64,000 bases of DNA. Origin: Bacillus paramycoides (lineage in GTDB: Bacteria; Bacillota; Bacilli; Bacillales; Bacillaceae_G). The notes under the pieces are model-generated. The model was not told the origin of the DNA, ran no database searches, and was given only the letters and a program-made list of their open reading frames with translations. The position numbers were made by a program, and so were the translations under genes. Below, in pieces: positions 25,405 through 33,647 of the stretch. Where the stretch lies: NCBI RefSeq assembly GCF_001884235.1, contig NZ_MAOI01000073.1, positions 1 to 64,000 on the forward strand, in the 5' to 3' direction. Position 1 is the stretch's first letter; each line of letters opens with the position of its first letter.

Positions 25405-25415
25405 CATGTCCCTTA

Positions 25416-25721
25416 TTATTTACTATAACCATGATTCAGTTTAGTTAACTTTTCATTGATGTGAAAAATTCTTACTCTAATATCTTTAACACCAGATGCT
25501 TGAAGTCTGTTTTTGTGCATTTCTCCATATTTTTCAGCATCTTGTTTTTCTTCAAATACATAGATGCCTCCAGCTTCTTTTGTTTCTTGATTTTCCGTCC
25601 ATATTTTCCAATGAAATCCTTCTTCTTCATTAATACTTTTTGCTAAATCCCAAAATGCTTTTTCCATTTCTTCACCAAAAGGACCTTCAAACGGAAAATC
25701 AATTTGTAATAAATATGCCAT
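25416..25721 (-). CDS. YdhR-family putative monooxygenase
   Basis: A 101-residue protein of the small dimeric ferredoxin-like (ABM-type) fold; MAYLLQIDFPFEGPFGEEM and GIYVFEEKQDAEKYGEMHKNRL fit YdhR, a putative mono-oxygenase whose substrate is unknown. The start at ATG 25721 has AGGAG nine bases upstream, better than the GTG at 25727. A decayed second copy lies at 27451-27675. Adjacent to a DoxX/MarR module, but separated by 175 bases from doxX. Confidence 0.78.
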   Translation of the reverse strand: MAYLLQIDFPFEGPFGEEMEKAFWDLAKSINEEEGFHWKIWTENQETKEAGGIYVFEEKQDAEKYGEMHKNRLQASGVKDIRVRIFHINEKLTKLNHGYSK

Positions 25722-25901
25722 TTTCACTCACTCCTATTTTCAATATTTTTCAATTCGAATGCAGGTAATACCTTAAATGAATGCTGCTATTATTCCTGCA
25801 CTCATTTGAAATTTCACCCGCATTTTCACAAACCCTTTTATAAAATAATTACAAAATGATAGCAACTTGAACGCATATAGTTTAACGGCTTTAGGCTGTG
25901 T

Positions 25902-26255
25902 TTAAAAAATATGATACAAACTTATCCCTAAACTAAGGGCAAATAAAACAAGCGCAGGTATCGCTTTCTTAAAGGGATCTCTCGCTAATACAATAAGAGT
26001 TAAGGCAGCTGCAAGCATCGTACCGCCTAACAAAAACCCTGCCAATAAAGCTGCTATTGGGAACCAAATTCCTATCAACATTCCAATTGCTCCTACAATC
26101 TCAAAAGCCCCAGTTAAGAAATTAAAAAACGAAGGTAAACCAAATCGTTTGAACTCATCTGCCATTTTCCCAGATATAATTTTCGTACCTGTCATTAAAA
26201 AGAACAGAAACAACACAACTTTTACAATATTAATTAATATTAAAATAGTAATCAC
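25902..26255 (-). CDS. DoxX-family membrane protein
   Basis: A 117-residue four-helix membrane protein: INIVKVVLFLFFLMTGTKII, FFNFLTGAFEIVGAIGMLIGIW, PIAALLAGFLLGGTMLAAALTLIVL and AIPALVLFALSLGISLYHIF. Together with KMADEFKRFGLP between helices 1 and 2, this is the DoxX-like pattern. The family has been linked to thiosulfate:quinone oxidoreductase subunits and oxidative stress, but for most members function is open. Two copies of a perfect MarR-type palindrome lie upstream (26391-26408 and 26503-26520), so the MarR protein next door very probably represses it. Confidence 0.82.
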   Translation of the reverse strand: MITILILINIVKVVLFLFFLMTGTKIISGKMADEFKRFGLPSFFNFLTGAFEIVGAIGMLIGIWFPIAALLAGFLLGGTMLAAALTLIVLARDPFKKAIPALVLFALSLGISLYHIF

Positions 26256-26390
26256 ATCTTTCTTATTTATTTGATAAAAACTCAGTATTGTTCAGATAGA
26301 AGCCACTGCCTTTACCCTATTTCCTGAGATTAACCTTATTGAGGTTGATTCAATTTAAATTCCCCTTTCCAATATTAAAGGGATAAAAAT

Positions 26391-26520
26391 TATATGCTAT
26401 AGCATATATAATATAGAAATTTGACTAGTACTAGACAAAAAATTGATCTTAAATCACATATCATACAAAATAAAGCTATCTACCCATTCCTTCAAACAAA
26501 ATTATATGCTATAGCATATA
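26391..26520. promoter_or_regulatory. Two identical 18-bp MarR-type operators upstream of doxX
   Basis: TATATGCTATAGCATATA at 26391-26408 and 26503-26520, perfect palindromes. With the copy upstream of marR (27070-27087) they frame the MarR gene. Spacing between the first two is 112 bases. Confidence 0.75.
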
Positions 26521-26572
26521 TAAAACGGAGTTTGTTCCTTATAAATAACATAGCATCAATAAGGAACAAGTA

Positions 26573-26992
26573 TTAATAGCGTGTATCATACAATTTGTTT
26601 AATAATGATTGTAATAATTTGATCTCTTCTTCACTCAAATTACTCGTAACCAAATGGTGAGCGTCTTTCACTACAGGCAAGATTGTTTTCTTTAACTCGT
26701 CACCTTTTTCAGTTAAAAAAAGGTTGTGTGAACGTCTATCTTGGTCATTCAAAGCCTTCTTTACAATCCCTTTTCTCTCCATTGACTGTATCATTCTTAC
26801 GACAGTAGTTTGATCTTTATCAATAGCTTCTGCTAACTCTTTTTGAGTAGTCCCCCTTTGGCTACAAAGTACACTAATAATCCCCCACTGCTCTGGTGTA
26901 ACTCCATAAGGCTTTAATCTCTTGGTAAAATAATTGGACATTTTCACATCAGTACGATGAACAAGATAGCCTATTAAATCATGTAAATTCAT
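26573..26992 (-). CDS. MarR-family transcriptional regulator
   Basis: A 139-residue winged-helix regulator: N-terminal dimerisation helices, RLKPYGVTPEQWGIISVLCS, recognition region TTQKELAEAIDKDQTTVVRMIQSMERKGIVKK (~49-80) and wing ALNDQDRRSHNLFLTEKG (~81-98, with the DxRS motif). No redox Cys besides Cys43 in SVLCSQRG. It sits between sets of identical palindromes that are clear candidates for its operator, upstream of its own start and upstream of doxX; hence autorepression plus control of doxX. The inducer is unknown. Confidence 0.88.
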   Translation of the reverse strand: MNLHDLIGYLVHRTDVKMSNYFTKRLKPYGVTPEQWGIISVLCSQRGTTQKELAEAIDKDQTTVVRMIQSMERKGIVKKALNDQDRRSHNLFLTEKGDELKKTILPVVKDAHHLVTSNLSEEEIKLLQSLLNKLYDTRY

Positions 26993-27069
26993 ATATCACC
27001 TCGATAAATTAAGATATAAAAGGGTATAACATATCAATTATTCACAGTGAATTTGCTTGTTTTACTAAT

Positions 27070-27087
27070 TATATGCTATGGCATATA
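27070..27087. promoter_or_regulatory. MarR-type operator upstream of marR
   Basis: TATATGCTATGGCATATA, one mismatch from the two copies beside doxX, 78 bases upstream of the marR start. Confidence 0.7.
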
Positions 27088-27393
27088 TATTAAAGTAGGT
27101 CATTTTAATTGTCAAATGAATTACCTATTATTTTTCTACGGCAAAATTCATTCCATACATTATAGAAGAAATATCTAATTTGATAAATTCCTCCAGTGAT
27201 ATTTCTTCATTTATTGTAGCGTTCTTGTTCTGTATGGCGTGCTACTCTAAGTACGACGTTAACTAAATTCAAATTCTTTTAATTATCGGCTTAGCTAGAT
27301 TGCCTTAAAATTAGATTCCATTTAAAGCTAATTCAATATGTGCTATTGCTATTGCTCCTAATAGCTTTATTAGTTACACCAAATTAGAATTTT
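27088..27393. other. Gene-free stretch between marR and the ydhR remnant
   Basis: No open gene. One minus-strand frame near 27240-27290 reads VNVVLRVARHTEQE, which recalls the start of a glyoxalase-like protein, but stops are on both sides. TATGGCGTGCTACTC at about 27233 resembles the IS231 target/junction sequences elsewhere. Confidence 0.3.
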
Positions 27394-27423
27394 AAAAAAG
27401 AGGGCAATAATCCCCCTCTTTTT
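27394..27423 (-). terminator. Terminator-like hairpin after the decayed ydhR copy
   Basis: AAAAAAGAGGG pairs with CCCTCTTTTT; parallels the terminator after the intact ydhR gene (25363-25404), supporting a duplication of gene plus terminator. Confidence 0.6.
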
Positions 27424-27450
27424 ATGACTGCCCGGATTGCGTATCCCTTA

Positions 27451-27675
27451 TTATGTAACATAGCCACGATTCAATTGAGTTAGCTTTTCATTGGTATTAA
27501 AAATTCTTTAACACCAGATGCTTGAAGTCTGTTCTTGTGCATTTTCGCTTATTTTTCTTCAAATACATAGATGCCTCCAGCTTCTTTTGTTTCTTGATTC
27601 TCTGTCCATATTTTCCAATGTGGATTTCACTGGAAGTTTCTTTGATTTGATAACGCCCAGATAAAAGCTTCCTTA
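27451..27675 (-). pseudogene. Decayed second copy of the YdhR-like gene
   Basis: Fragments in shifting frames match the intact gene at 25416-25721: KAF-W-L near 27660, HWKIWTENQETKEAGG and IYVFEEK then a stop (about 27620-27550), MHKNRLQASGVKE (about 27545-27505), and NEKLTQLNRGY before a TAA at 27451. Small deletions and stops destroy the frame. At nucleotide level the match with the intact copy is still high, so the duplication is fairly recent. Confidence 0.8.
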
Positions 27676-27731
27676 TCTAACTAATCAGCAAAAAAACTTG
27701 TAGGCATCATTATCTAAAGTTTTATTTTGCT

Positions 27732-29210
27732 CTACCGATTTAACCTCTCGACAGCTTCCGCGCTTGTATCTACACGTTTAACGAAAAAAACTAATAGTAG
27801 TGCAACAACATTCATGCCAAGCGCTACATAGAATGAATATTGAATTCCGGATAATAAAGCCTTCTGAGTTAATATTGCCTTCGTAGTTTCAGTGAAGGTT
27901 GTTGGATCTACATTAGCTATTAGACTTTCAGCTTTTGTTTTTGTTACAGAATTCATAATCGTAACAAGAATAGCAGTACCAATTGAACCGGACACTTGTT
28001 GAGCTGTATTATTAACAGCTGTACCGTGCGGATTTAAGCGAGTTGGTAATTGATTAAGACCATTTGTCATAAGTGGCATCATCACCATCGCCATCCCAAA
28101 CATCCGCAGTGTGTAAATAAGAATAATATGTATGTGACTAGAGTCGATTTGCAGGTTTGCCAGCATATAAGTTGAAACAGCTGTAATGGAAAGTCCTACT
28201 ATACCAAGAATCCGAGGGCCATATTTATCAAATAGTTTACCTGTAATTGGTGACATAACCCCCATTATTACCGCACCTGGAAGCATCATCAGCCCAGAGC
28301 TCAGCGGCGAAATGCCGCGGACGTTTTGTACATAAGCTGGTGTTAAAATCATACCCGAAAACATGGCCACTGCGTTGACAATTGCAATTACAGACGCAAG
28401 TGCAAACATTGGGTACTTGTAAACACGTAAATCCAATAACGGTTCATTCATTTTTAATTGACGGATAATGAAAGTAATTAGGGCAATAGCGCCTATGATT
28501 AAGGTTGTTAAGACAACTTTATTCGTCCAACCATCGGAGCTTGCAGAACTGAATCCATATAACAAACCGCCAAAACCGACAGAAGATAATAGTAATGAGA
28601 GATAATCAAGTTTTGCATTTTTGTTTTGTTTCATGACATTCTCCGATTTCCAAATCCCTAACAGTAAGCTAATGATTGCTAACGGTAAAATCATTTCAAA
28701 AAGCAAACGCCAGTCATAATACTCTACAATATAACCCGATAGTGTCGGTCCAATTGCTGGAGCTGTAATCATAACTAATCCAAAAATCCCCATTGCTGTT
28801 CCCCTTTTTTCTCTTGGAAAGCTTACTAGCATAATATTCATTAACAAAGGCCCCATGACTGAAGAACCTGCTGCTTGGACCATCCGGCCAGTAAGTAATA
28901 AACCAAAGTTCGGTGCTAAAGCCGCTAAGGCCGTACCAAGAATAAAAATCACCATAGATGTAATAAATAAGCTCCTATTGGAGAAGCGGGTTATTAAAAA
29001 TGCTGATGCTGGAATTAATATACCACTTACAAGCATATACCCTGTAGAAAGCCACTGGATCGTTGAATAATCTTTAATGTCTAAATCCTTCATTATTGAT
29101 GGCAAGGCTACATTTAAAAGCGAGTTATTTAGAAATGAAACAAATGCCCCAATAAAAAGGATTACAAGCATTAAATATGGTGGTTTTCTTTTATGTAATG
29201 TTTCACTCAT
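27732..29210 (-). CDS. MFS multidrug efflux transporter (DHA2, EmrB/QacA type)
   Basis: A 492-residue drug:proton antiporter with 14 predicted helices. It has the typical N-terminus (LMLVILFIGAFVSFLNNSLLNVALPSIMKDL), motif-C-like GLVMITAPAIGPTLSGYIVEYYDWRLLFEM (~160-190) and the LPTRLNPHGTAVNNTAQQVSGSIGTA loop (~385-410) of the EmrB family. The ATG at 29210 is preceded by GAAGGGG (11 bases); upstream in-frame ATG at 29336 would add 42 residues without family similarity. No regulator is adjacent except the upstream MarR module, which is separated. Substrates unknown. Confidence 0.88.
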   Translation of the reverse strand: MSETLHKRKPPYLMLVILFIGAFVSFLNNSLLNVALPSIMKDLDIKDYSTIQWLSTGYMLVSGILIPASAFLITRFSNRSLFITSMVIFILGTALAALAPNFGLLLTGRMVQAAGSSVMGPLLMNIMLVSFPREKRGTAMGIFGLVMITAPAIGPTLSGYIVEYYDWRLLFEMILPLAIISLLLGIWKSENVMKQNKNAKLDYLSLLLSSVGFGGLLYGFSSASSDGWTNKVVLTTLIIGAIALITFIIRQLKMNEPLLDLRVYKYPMFALASVIAIVNAVAMFSGMILTPAYVQNVRGISPLSSGLMMLPGAVIMGVMSPITGKLFDKYGPRILGIVGLSITAVSTYMLANLQIDSSHIHIILIYTLRMFGMAMVMMPLMTNGLNQLPTRLNPHGTAVNNTAQQVSGSIGTAILVTIMNSVTKTKAESLIANVDPTTFTETTKAILTQKALLSGIQYSFYVALGMNVVALLLVFFVKRVDTSAEAVERLNR

Positions 29211-29495
29211 ATATTCATTTGCCCCTTCATTATAAATTCCATTGATTAGTTTAAATCGTTTGCATATCTGCACAAGAATACATTGTCCTTGCAGTATTTT
29301 GCCAAACTCTTCGAATGGATATTCTCTTTTTAGCAATTCTACTTGCTCAACATAACATTTTAATATCTTTTTTTATTGATTAAACCTTTATAAACATTTA
29401 AATAAGATTTTGAATGAATATTTAAACACGTTTGTTAACCAAAATTAAATTAGGCTGAAATAAATAAAAGGAGCAACTGAACATACCCTTCTAAA

Positions 29496-29609
29496 ATAAA
29501 GTGAAACTTTAATTAGTGGGAGTTTTACAGGCAGCCCCCCATCTAGCTGCTTTGCTTTCGCTGAATTTTGAGGTGGAGGTGTCTTACTGCCCGCAAATAG
29601 CGGGATAAA
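29496..29609 (+). repeat. bcr1-like repeat, 114-bp variant
   Basis: Begins ATAAAGTGAAACTTTAATTAG and ends CCGCAAATAGCGGGATAAA, as in the 154-bp copy at 44281-44434, sharing GAATTTTGAGGTGG and CTTACTGCCCGCAAATAGCG. About 40 bases in the first half are missing. It lies in the gap between the DHA2 pump and the Pro/Gly-rich gene. Confidence 0.7.
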
Positions 29610-29736
29610 TCAACAAGACCACACACCCATTCCTTTAAATACGGGCTTGTAAATCTAGTTATGTAACCATCCATAAAAAGGAATTTTACATAGGCTAAGT
29701 CTAACATTACATTTTTAAAGTGAGGGGAATAAGCTT

Positions 29737-30342
29737 ATGAGCCAATATTGGTATTTGAATTCACAGGGAAACGGGGAGCAATATAGTAACCAAATTTCAA
29801 CGTCAGCATTATATTTACAACCCCAAATAACTAAAGCTGAGGGAATGAATGGTCTGAAGATTCCTGAGGATTGGAGTTATCGAGTCTATCCATTTGGTTG
29901 GGATTCACCAACCAATTATACGGGTTTCAATCCCCAGCCTCCTCCCTTCTCTTTAGGTCAGCCAATTCATTATGCAGGGATGATGCCCCAAGGGCATCCT
30001 GCTAATTGGACTCCATTACCAGGCCATGCAGGTTTTAATTTTCAAAAACCTCCCTTTCCTTGGGCCCAACCATTCAATCCTACAGGGATGTTCGCACAAG
30101 GTCATCTTGCCGCTTTACTATCGCCACCAGCCAAAGCTTTTAATTTTAATACCAATAATAACTGGGGTATTTTTGGAAATCCTCCAGGATGGGGAGGACA
30201 GGTAAGTCCCATGGGATGGGGGAATAACGGAGGTAACGGTCAGCCCGGAATGCTTGGAAACTTACTGACAGTAGGAAAAGGCACCATGAATGGAATCGGA
30301 ATGCTTAGTAGTCTAATCGGTATGGGAAAGTTCTTTTTTTAG
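29737..30342 (+). CDS. Pro/Gly/Asn-rich repeat protein, possibly spore-surface
   Basis: A 201-residue protein I do not recognise. Residues ~60-135 hold two imperfect ~36-residue repeats of the form GFN-x-PPPF-x-QP-x-Y/F-x-G-M-x-QGH, plus a degenerate third (AFNFNTNNNWGIFGNPPGW). The C-terminal third is Gly/Asn-rich and ends with a hydrophobic GMLSSLIGMGKFFF. It has no signal peptide, no Cys, and is rich in aromatic residues, like several coat or morphogenetic spore proteins. ATG at 29737 follows GAGGGG. Upstream ACATAGGCTA (29690) resembles a sporulation-sigma -10 element (CATA-N3-TA). Function is a guess. Confidence 0.65.
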   Translation: MSQYWYLNSQGNGEQYSNQISTSALYLQPQITKAEGMNGLKIPEDWSYRVYPFGWDSPTNYTGFNPQPPPFSLGQPIHYAGMMPQGHPANWTPLPGHAGFNFQKPPFPWAQPFNPTGMFAQGHLAALLSPPAKAFNFNTNNNWGIFGNPPGWGGQVSPMGWGNNGGNGQPGMLGNLLTVGKGTMNGIGMLSSLIGMGKFFF

Positions 30343-30609
30343 TTAATTAGAACAGGCGGATAGGTCCATAGCCCAGAATAAAAAAACATTTCCTTTTCCA
30401 TTGATTTAATCTTCTCAAACATGCCCCCTCAATGTATTTATTGTATGCTTCCCATACTCCCTCCAAGTTCGTTCCCTCGTCTTTCAAATTATAAAAGCAT
30501 CAAGAAAAGACATTCCAAATATGGAACGTCTTCTTTCACTGCATAAAGCCATTCAACAATCTGAAATATTCTAATCAACATACTTCACTCATTTAACGAA
30601 AGATACTTG
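30343..30609. other. Gap after the repeat protein, with a small hairpin
   Basis: No gene. GACATTCC / GGAACGTC at about 30511-30530, followed by TTCTTTC, is a possible weak terminator for the preceding gene. Confidence 0.35.
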
Positions 30610-31008
30610 TTAATTGCATAAAGCTCTTCTAACTTTCCTTGCGAAACTTAGTGGATCATCAACGTCTTCGATATTAACGTAAATCAAATTTGGATCATCA
30701 CATAACCACTCATTGTGTATAGACGAAACTATTATTCCTTGTTTAATAATTGTAGCAACAAATTCAGTAACTTCCTTTTGTAAGAGCGCTACCCGGCCTA
30801 GACATAATGCCCGTCCAGTTTTATTATCTCTTGATTCGAATGAGAAGGAAGTTGTTACTCTAAAACGTTTTCCTAAGATTGTTGCTTGTATTTCATCCCG
30901 ATTTATTGTTGCCACGCATTTTCCACCGGCGAATCCTTTTTGGCCACCGATAATTCTTGCAAACTGTTGACAAATTGATTCCTCATTAATCGCCATACCT
31001 TTAATCAT
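30610..31008 (-). CDS. DUF1259 (LppY/LpqO-type) protein
   Basis: A 132-residue protein consisting of one DUF1259 domain. Recognisable pieces are CQQFARIIGGQ (~14-24), CVATINRDEIQATILGKRFRVTTSFSFES (~31-59), GRALCLGRVALLQKEV (~66-81) and the characteristic VSSIHNEWLCDDPNLIYVNIE (~97-117), which in relatives contains a HN-H/E-W motif. Mycobacterial members are lipoproteins; here no signal peptide is seen. The ATG at 31008 directly abuts GGGGGG, so the ATG at 30996 may be used. Function is not known. Confidence 0.75.
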   Translation of the reverse strand: MIKGMAINEESICQQFARIIGGQKGFAGGKCVATINRDEIQATILGKRFRVTTSFSFESRDNKTGRALCLGRVALLQKEVTEFVATIIKQGIIVSSIHNEWLCDDPNLIYVNIEDVDDPLSFARKVRRALCN

Positions 31009-31190
31009 CCCCCCTTTTACTGTTAGGTTATGAATTCATACATAGGTCTGAAACGGTAATGAATCTATTCTGTTACAAAAAAGATGATGGCAATCTAACA
31101 AAATCTATTAGCTCAATCATTCTTGATCATATGAATTGTTACCGGAGTTTAAATGATGCAGAATTTTTTGTTATGAGATGTTTTTCCTTT

Positions 31191-31236
31191 TTAGCTTGAT
31201 GGGTATGGGGTGCTACTCCATCGCTATTAAGTTAAG
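31191..31236. repeat. IS231 end-to-end junction relic
   Basis: Right-end sequence TTAGCTTGATGGGTATG (31191-31207), then an 11-base GGGTGCTACTC (31208-31218), then left-end CATCGCTATTAAGTTAAG (31219-31236). It is the same right-end/target/left-end order as at 1655-1697. No transposase remains nearby. Confidence 0.6.
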
Positions 31237-31416
31237 AAACACATTCTTCCCCAAATGTTCAGTTAAAAAATGTCTTAGACTGCATGTAGTTGGTATAACT
31301 AGATTCCTCTATTCTTGTTTTCTAAATGTAATACTGAAAAGATTTGACCTTATCATTGGAGGGCACATAGATCATGAACTATGAAATAAATTTTTAGATA
31401 AACCAAAATAACAAGC

Positions 31417-31447
31417 AAAAGCCCCTTCAAATTTGAAGGGGCTTTTT
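31417..31447. terminator. Bidirectional terminator
   Basis: AAAAGCCCCTTCAA pairs with TTGAAGGGGCTTTTT; T-run best on the plus strand (TTTTT). It lies 70 bases beyond the end of lysE on the minus strand. Confidence 0.7.
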
Positions 31448-31516
31448 AGTATATAGAAATTAGCTTAAATCAAAGATAACATCTCTTGAAAGGGGGCATT
31501 TTTATATTATTCAGGT

Positions 31517-32146
31517 TTATTGAGGAGCCTTCGTTTGAAGCAACTTTAACCCCATACCAATAAAAATCATTCCTGTTACTTTATTTAGAATCATTCCTAC
31601 CTTTTGATTTCCTCTTAATTTTTTTGTGACATATGAAGAGAAATAAGCAACAAATAAACACCACAATAGTCCAGTTACTGTAAAAGTAATTCCTAAAATG
31701 ATAAAAGGCATAGGACCTGAAGCCTTTGTATCTATAAATTGCGGAAGAAACGCAATAAAGAATAAAGAGACTTTTGGATTCGTAAGACTTGTTAAGAGTC
31801 CTTGTAAATATATCTTTCTAATGTTCAATTTATTGGATGAGGCTTGGAAAGCTACATTTGTCTTATCAAGTATCATTTTAATCCCTAAATATACAAGATA
31901 GATAACACCTATAACCTTAATGGTGTTAAATAACACAATGGATTTTGTAAGTATAATAGATAAACCAAAAGCAACCAATAACGTATGAACTAAAGAACCA
32001 GTAATAATACCAAAAACAGAATACACACCTGCTTTTCTACCTTGTGAAATACTTCTCCCCACAATATACATGGTGTCTGCGCCAGGAATTAGATTTAATA
32101 AAATCCCTGTTAGTAAAAACACTTCATAATTAATAATACCGTACAT
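31517..32146 (-). CDS. LysE/RhtB-family amino-acid exporter
   Basis: A 209-residue membrane exporter with six predicted helices. The family signature is clear: LLNLIPGADTMYIVGRSISQGRKAGVYSVFGIITGSLVHTLL (17-58, with the P-G-P/A-D loop), LYLGIKMI (~84), and LTNPKVSLFFIAFLPQFID (~120-138). Such proteins export lysine, homoserine, threonine or other amino acids; the substrate is not determined by sequence. ATG at 32146 has a modest ribosome site (AGAGGTG). No LysG-type regulator is adjacent. Confidence 0.85.
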   Translation of the reverse strand: MYGIINYEVFLLTGILLNLIPGADTMYIVGRSISQGRKAGVYSVFGIITGSLVHTLLVAFGLSIILTKSIVLFNTIKVIGVIYLVYLGIKMILDKTNVAFQASSNKLNIRKIYLQGLLTSLTNPKVSLFFIAFLPQFIDTKASGPMPFIILGITFTVTGLLWCLFVAYFSSYVTKKLRGNQKVGMILNKVTGMIFIGMGLKLLQTKAPQ

Positions 32147-32320
32147 TCTAGCACCTCTATCTATTTTTTTGGTGCCCTTATTGATATTAAATTAAATAAA
32201 AGAAAAAGAAAAGTGTTTTCTATTTATTCAATAAAATCAGTGACTTTTTGATTTACAACCAATAATACTGATGGAGCATATCATTCGTATTGCGGACCCA
32301 AAACTCACTATTGAATAAGT

Positions 32321-32350
32321 AAAACCCCAGAAATCCAAAGGTCTCTGGGG
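32321..32350 (-). terminator. Terminator of the small membrane gene
   Basis: CCCCAGA / TCTGGGG around a 12-base loop, followed on the minus strand by TTTTAC, directly after the stop at 32356. Confidence 0.65.
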
Positions 32351-32355
32351 CATCA

Positions 32356-32571
32356 TTATATATCTATCTCTTTTTGTTTTTTGTTTTGTTTATGTCTATA
32401 AAGGAATTTTCGACCTGTTAGAGAAATCAGTAATAAAATCATTATTAGTACTAAAAATTGCATAAATGATAAATCAAAATATTTAGCACCTGTAACAATT
32501 AAAAGTGTAGAAATCGTACCTTTTACAATGAAAAAAATAATAATCCATAATCCGCCTTTTTTCCAGTTCAT
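32356..32571 (-). CDS. Small two-helix membrane protein
   Basis: A 71-residue protein starting MNWKKGGLWIIIFFIVKGTIS, with helices at about 7-27 and 33-52 and a basic tail (FLYRHKQNKKQKEID). The internal ATG at 32571 has AAAGGG ten bases upstream; the longer frame (from 32637) lacks one. It resembles small uncharacterised proteins annotated only as hypothetical in the B. cereus group. Own terminator downstream. Confidence 0.55.
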   Translation of the reverse strand: MNWKKGGLWIIIFFIVKGTISTLLIVTGAKYFDLSFMQFLVLIMILLLISLTGRKFLYRHKQNKKQKEIDI

Positions 32572-32848
32572 TTTTATTTTACCCTTTCTTACGTTTAAAT
32601 TCTTAAAAGATTTAGTGATAGTCCTTGAAAGTGACATCTTAATAGAAATCTATTACATTAATAAAAAAGTCATGTCTAATTAAATGTGACGATTCTATAG
32701 TAAGTGAAAATGATATTCATTGTCAATTTTATTGATTATTTTAATTCCAATCGTCTCATACTGGAATGGTTTGAATAACTATTCTTTTCATCTCAATCTC
32801 TTTCCACTTTGTTTCTTCTGGGTAATGAGCTCTTGTCTTCTAACGAAA

Positions 32849-32895
32849 AACACCTCTTGAATTCGCATACTTAGTATGCGAATTCAAGAGGTGTT
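32849..32895. terminator. Bidirectional terminator overlapping the end of a gene
   Basis: A perfect 22-bp stem, arms 32849-32870 and 32874-32895 (CACCTCTTGAATTCGCATAC / GTATGCGAATTCAAGAGGTG inside), with a three-base loop TTA. That loop is the TAA stop codon of the methyltransferase on the minus strand, and the upstream arm encodes its last seven residues (TPLEFAY). T-runs follow on both strands. Confidence 0.85.
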
Positions 32896-33515
32896 TTTTG
32901 ACATTTGATCATTATAAATTTAAATGGAGGTTTACTTTCCATATTTTTATGCGGCTCAACAATTTCCGTAGTTTCTATCAGTCCATATTTTCCAAAGTCT
33001 TGTTTTACCGAGTCAATATCATAGAAATACATTTTTACCCCTTCCATTATCTCGAAGTAGTCTTTCCCCAGTTGTTTACCCTTCCCAAACATTGGGGCAT
33101 CTTTTGAAATAGTAGTAAAAATCATATATCCGTTTGGTTTTAGTTGACTATAGCAATCTTGAATAAACTTCTCTCTCTCATCCTTATTCAATAAATGAAT
33201 AAGTGCATAACAAAATATACCGTCATACAGTTTGTTATCAAAAGGCATATCCGTAACTGAACCATGGAAGAAATCAGCATTAAGCTCATTTTGTCTTGCC
33301 AATTCAATCGCCGTTTTTGAAATTTCAATACCTGTTACATGTATTCCGTTATCAATAAAAACTTTTGCATTTCTGCCATATCCAATACCAGGAATCAATA
33401 TATCCTTCACTTTCTTTTCAAGGAAAAAGTCCTTCGTCAAAATTGCGGAATCTGAAGCTTCAAATCCCCACATCATTTGATTTTCTATAAAACTTGCTTC
33501 CCAAAATTCTGTCAT
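32871..33515 (-). CDS. Class I SAM-dependent methyltransferase (TPMT/tehB-like)
   Basis: A 214-residue methyltransferase. Motif I is DILIPGIGYGRNAKVFIDNGIHVTGIEIS (~38-66), with the SAM-binding glycine loop; motif II near FHGSVTDMPFDNKLYDGIFCYALIHLL (~83-109), followed by YSQLKPNGYMIFTT. The tail carries KFIMIKCQK. Relatives methylate thiols, tellurite or other small molecules. ATG at 33515 has AAGGAGA upstream. The last seven codons and stop lie in a perfect hairpin, which is unusual (see findings). Confidence 0.85.
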   Translation of the reverse strand: MTEFWEASFIENQMMWGFEASDSAILTKDFFLEKKVKDILIPGIGYGRNAKVFIDNGIHVTGIEISKTAIELARQNELNADFFHGSVTDMPFDNKLYDGIFCYALIHLLNKDEREKFIQDCYSQLKPNGYMIFTTISKDAPMFGKGKQLGKDYFEIMEGVKMYFYDIDSVKQDFGKYGLIETTEIVEPHKNMESKPPFKFIMIKCQKTPLEFAY

Positions 33516-33614
33516 ACATCAATCTCCTTCAAATATATCGTTGTTTACCGTTGAATGTTGAAAAATCATCGCATATTCACGAAATTGTATCAAATTTCAA
33601 CATTAATTCAAAAC

Positions 33615-33642
33615 AAAAAGCATTGGATATCCAATGCTTTTT
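33615..33642 (-). terminator. Terminator of dcyD
   Basis: AAAAAGCATTGG / CCAATGCTTTTT around ATAT; T5 follows on the minus strand, five bases after the stop. Confidence 0.85.
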
Positions 33643-33647
33643 CACAC

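Noticed and set aside
27240-27290. Minus-strand peptide VNVVLRVARHTEQE resembling a glyoxalase N-terminus
   Set aside because: Too short and closed by stops on both sides; listed only as a remark for that gap.
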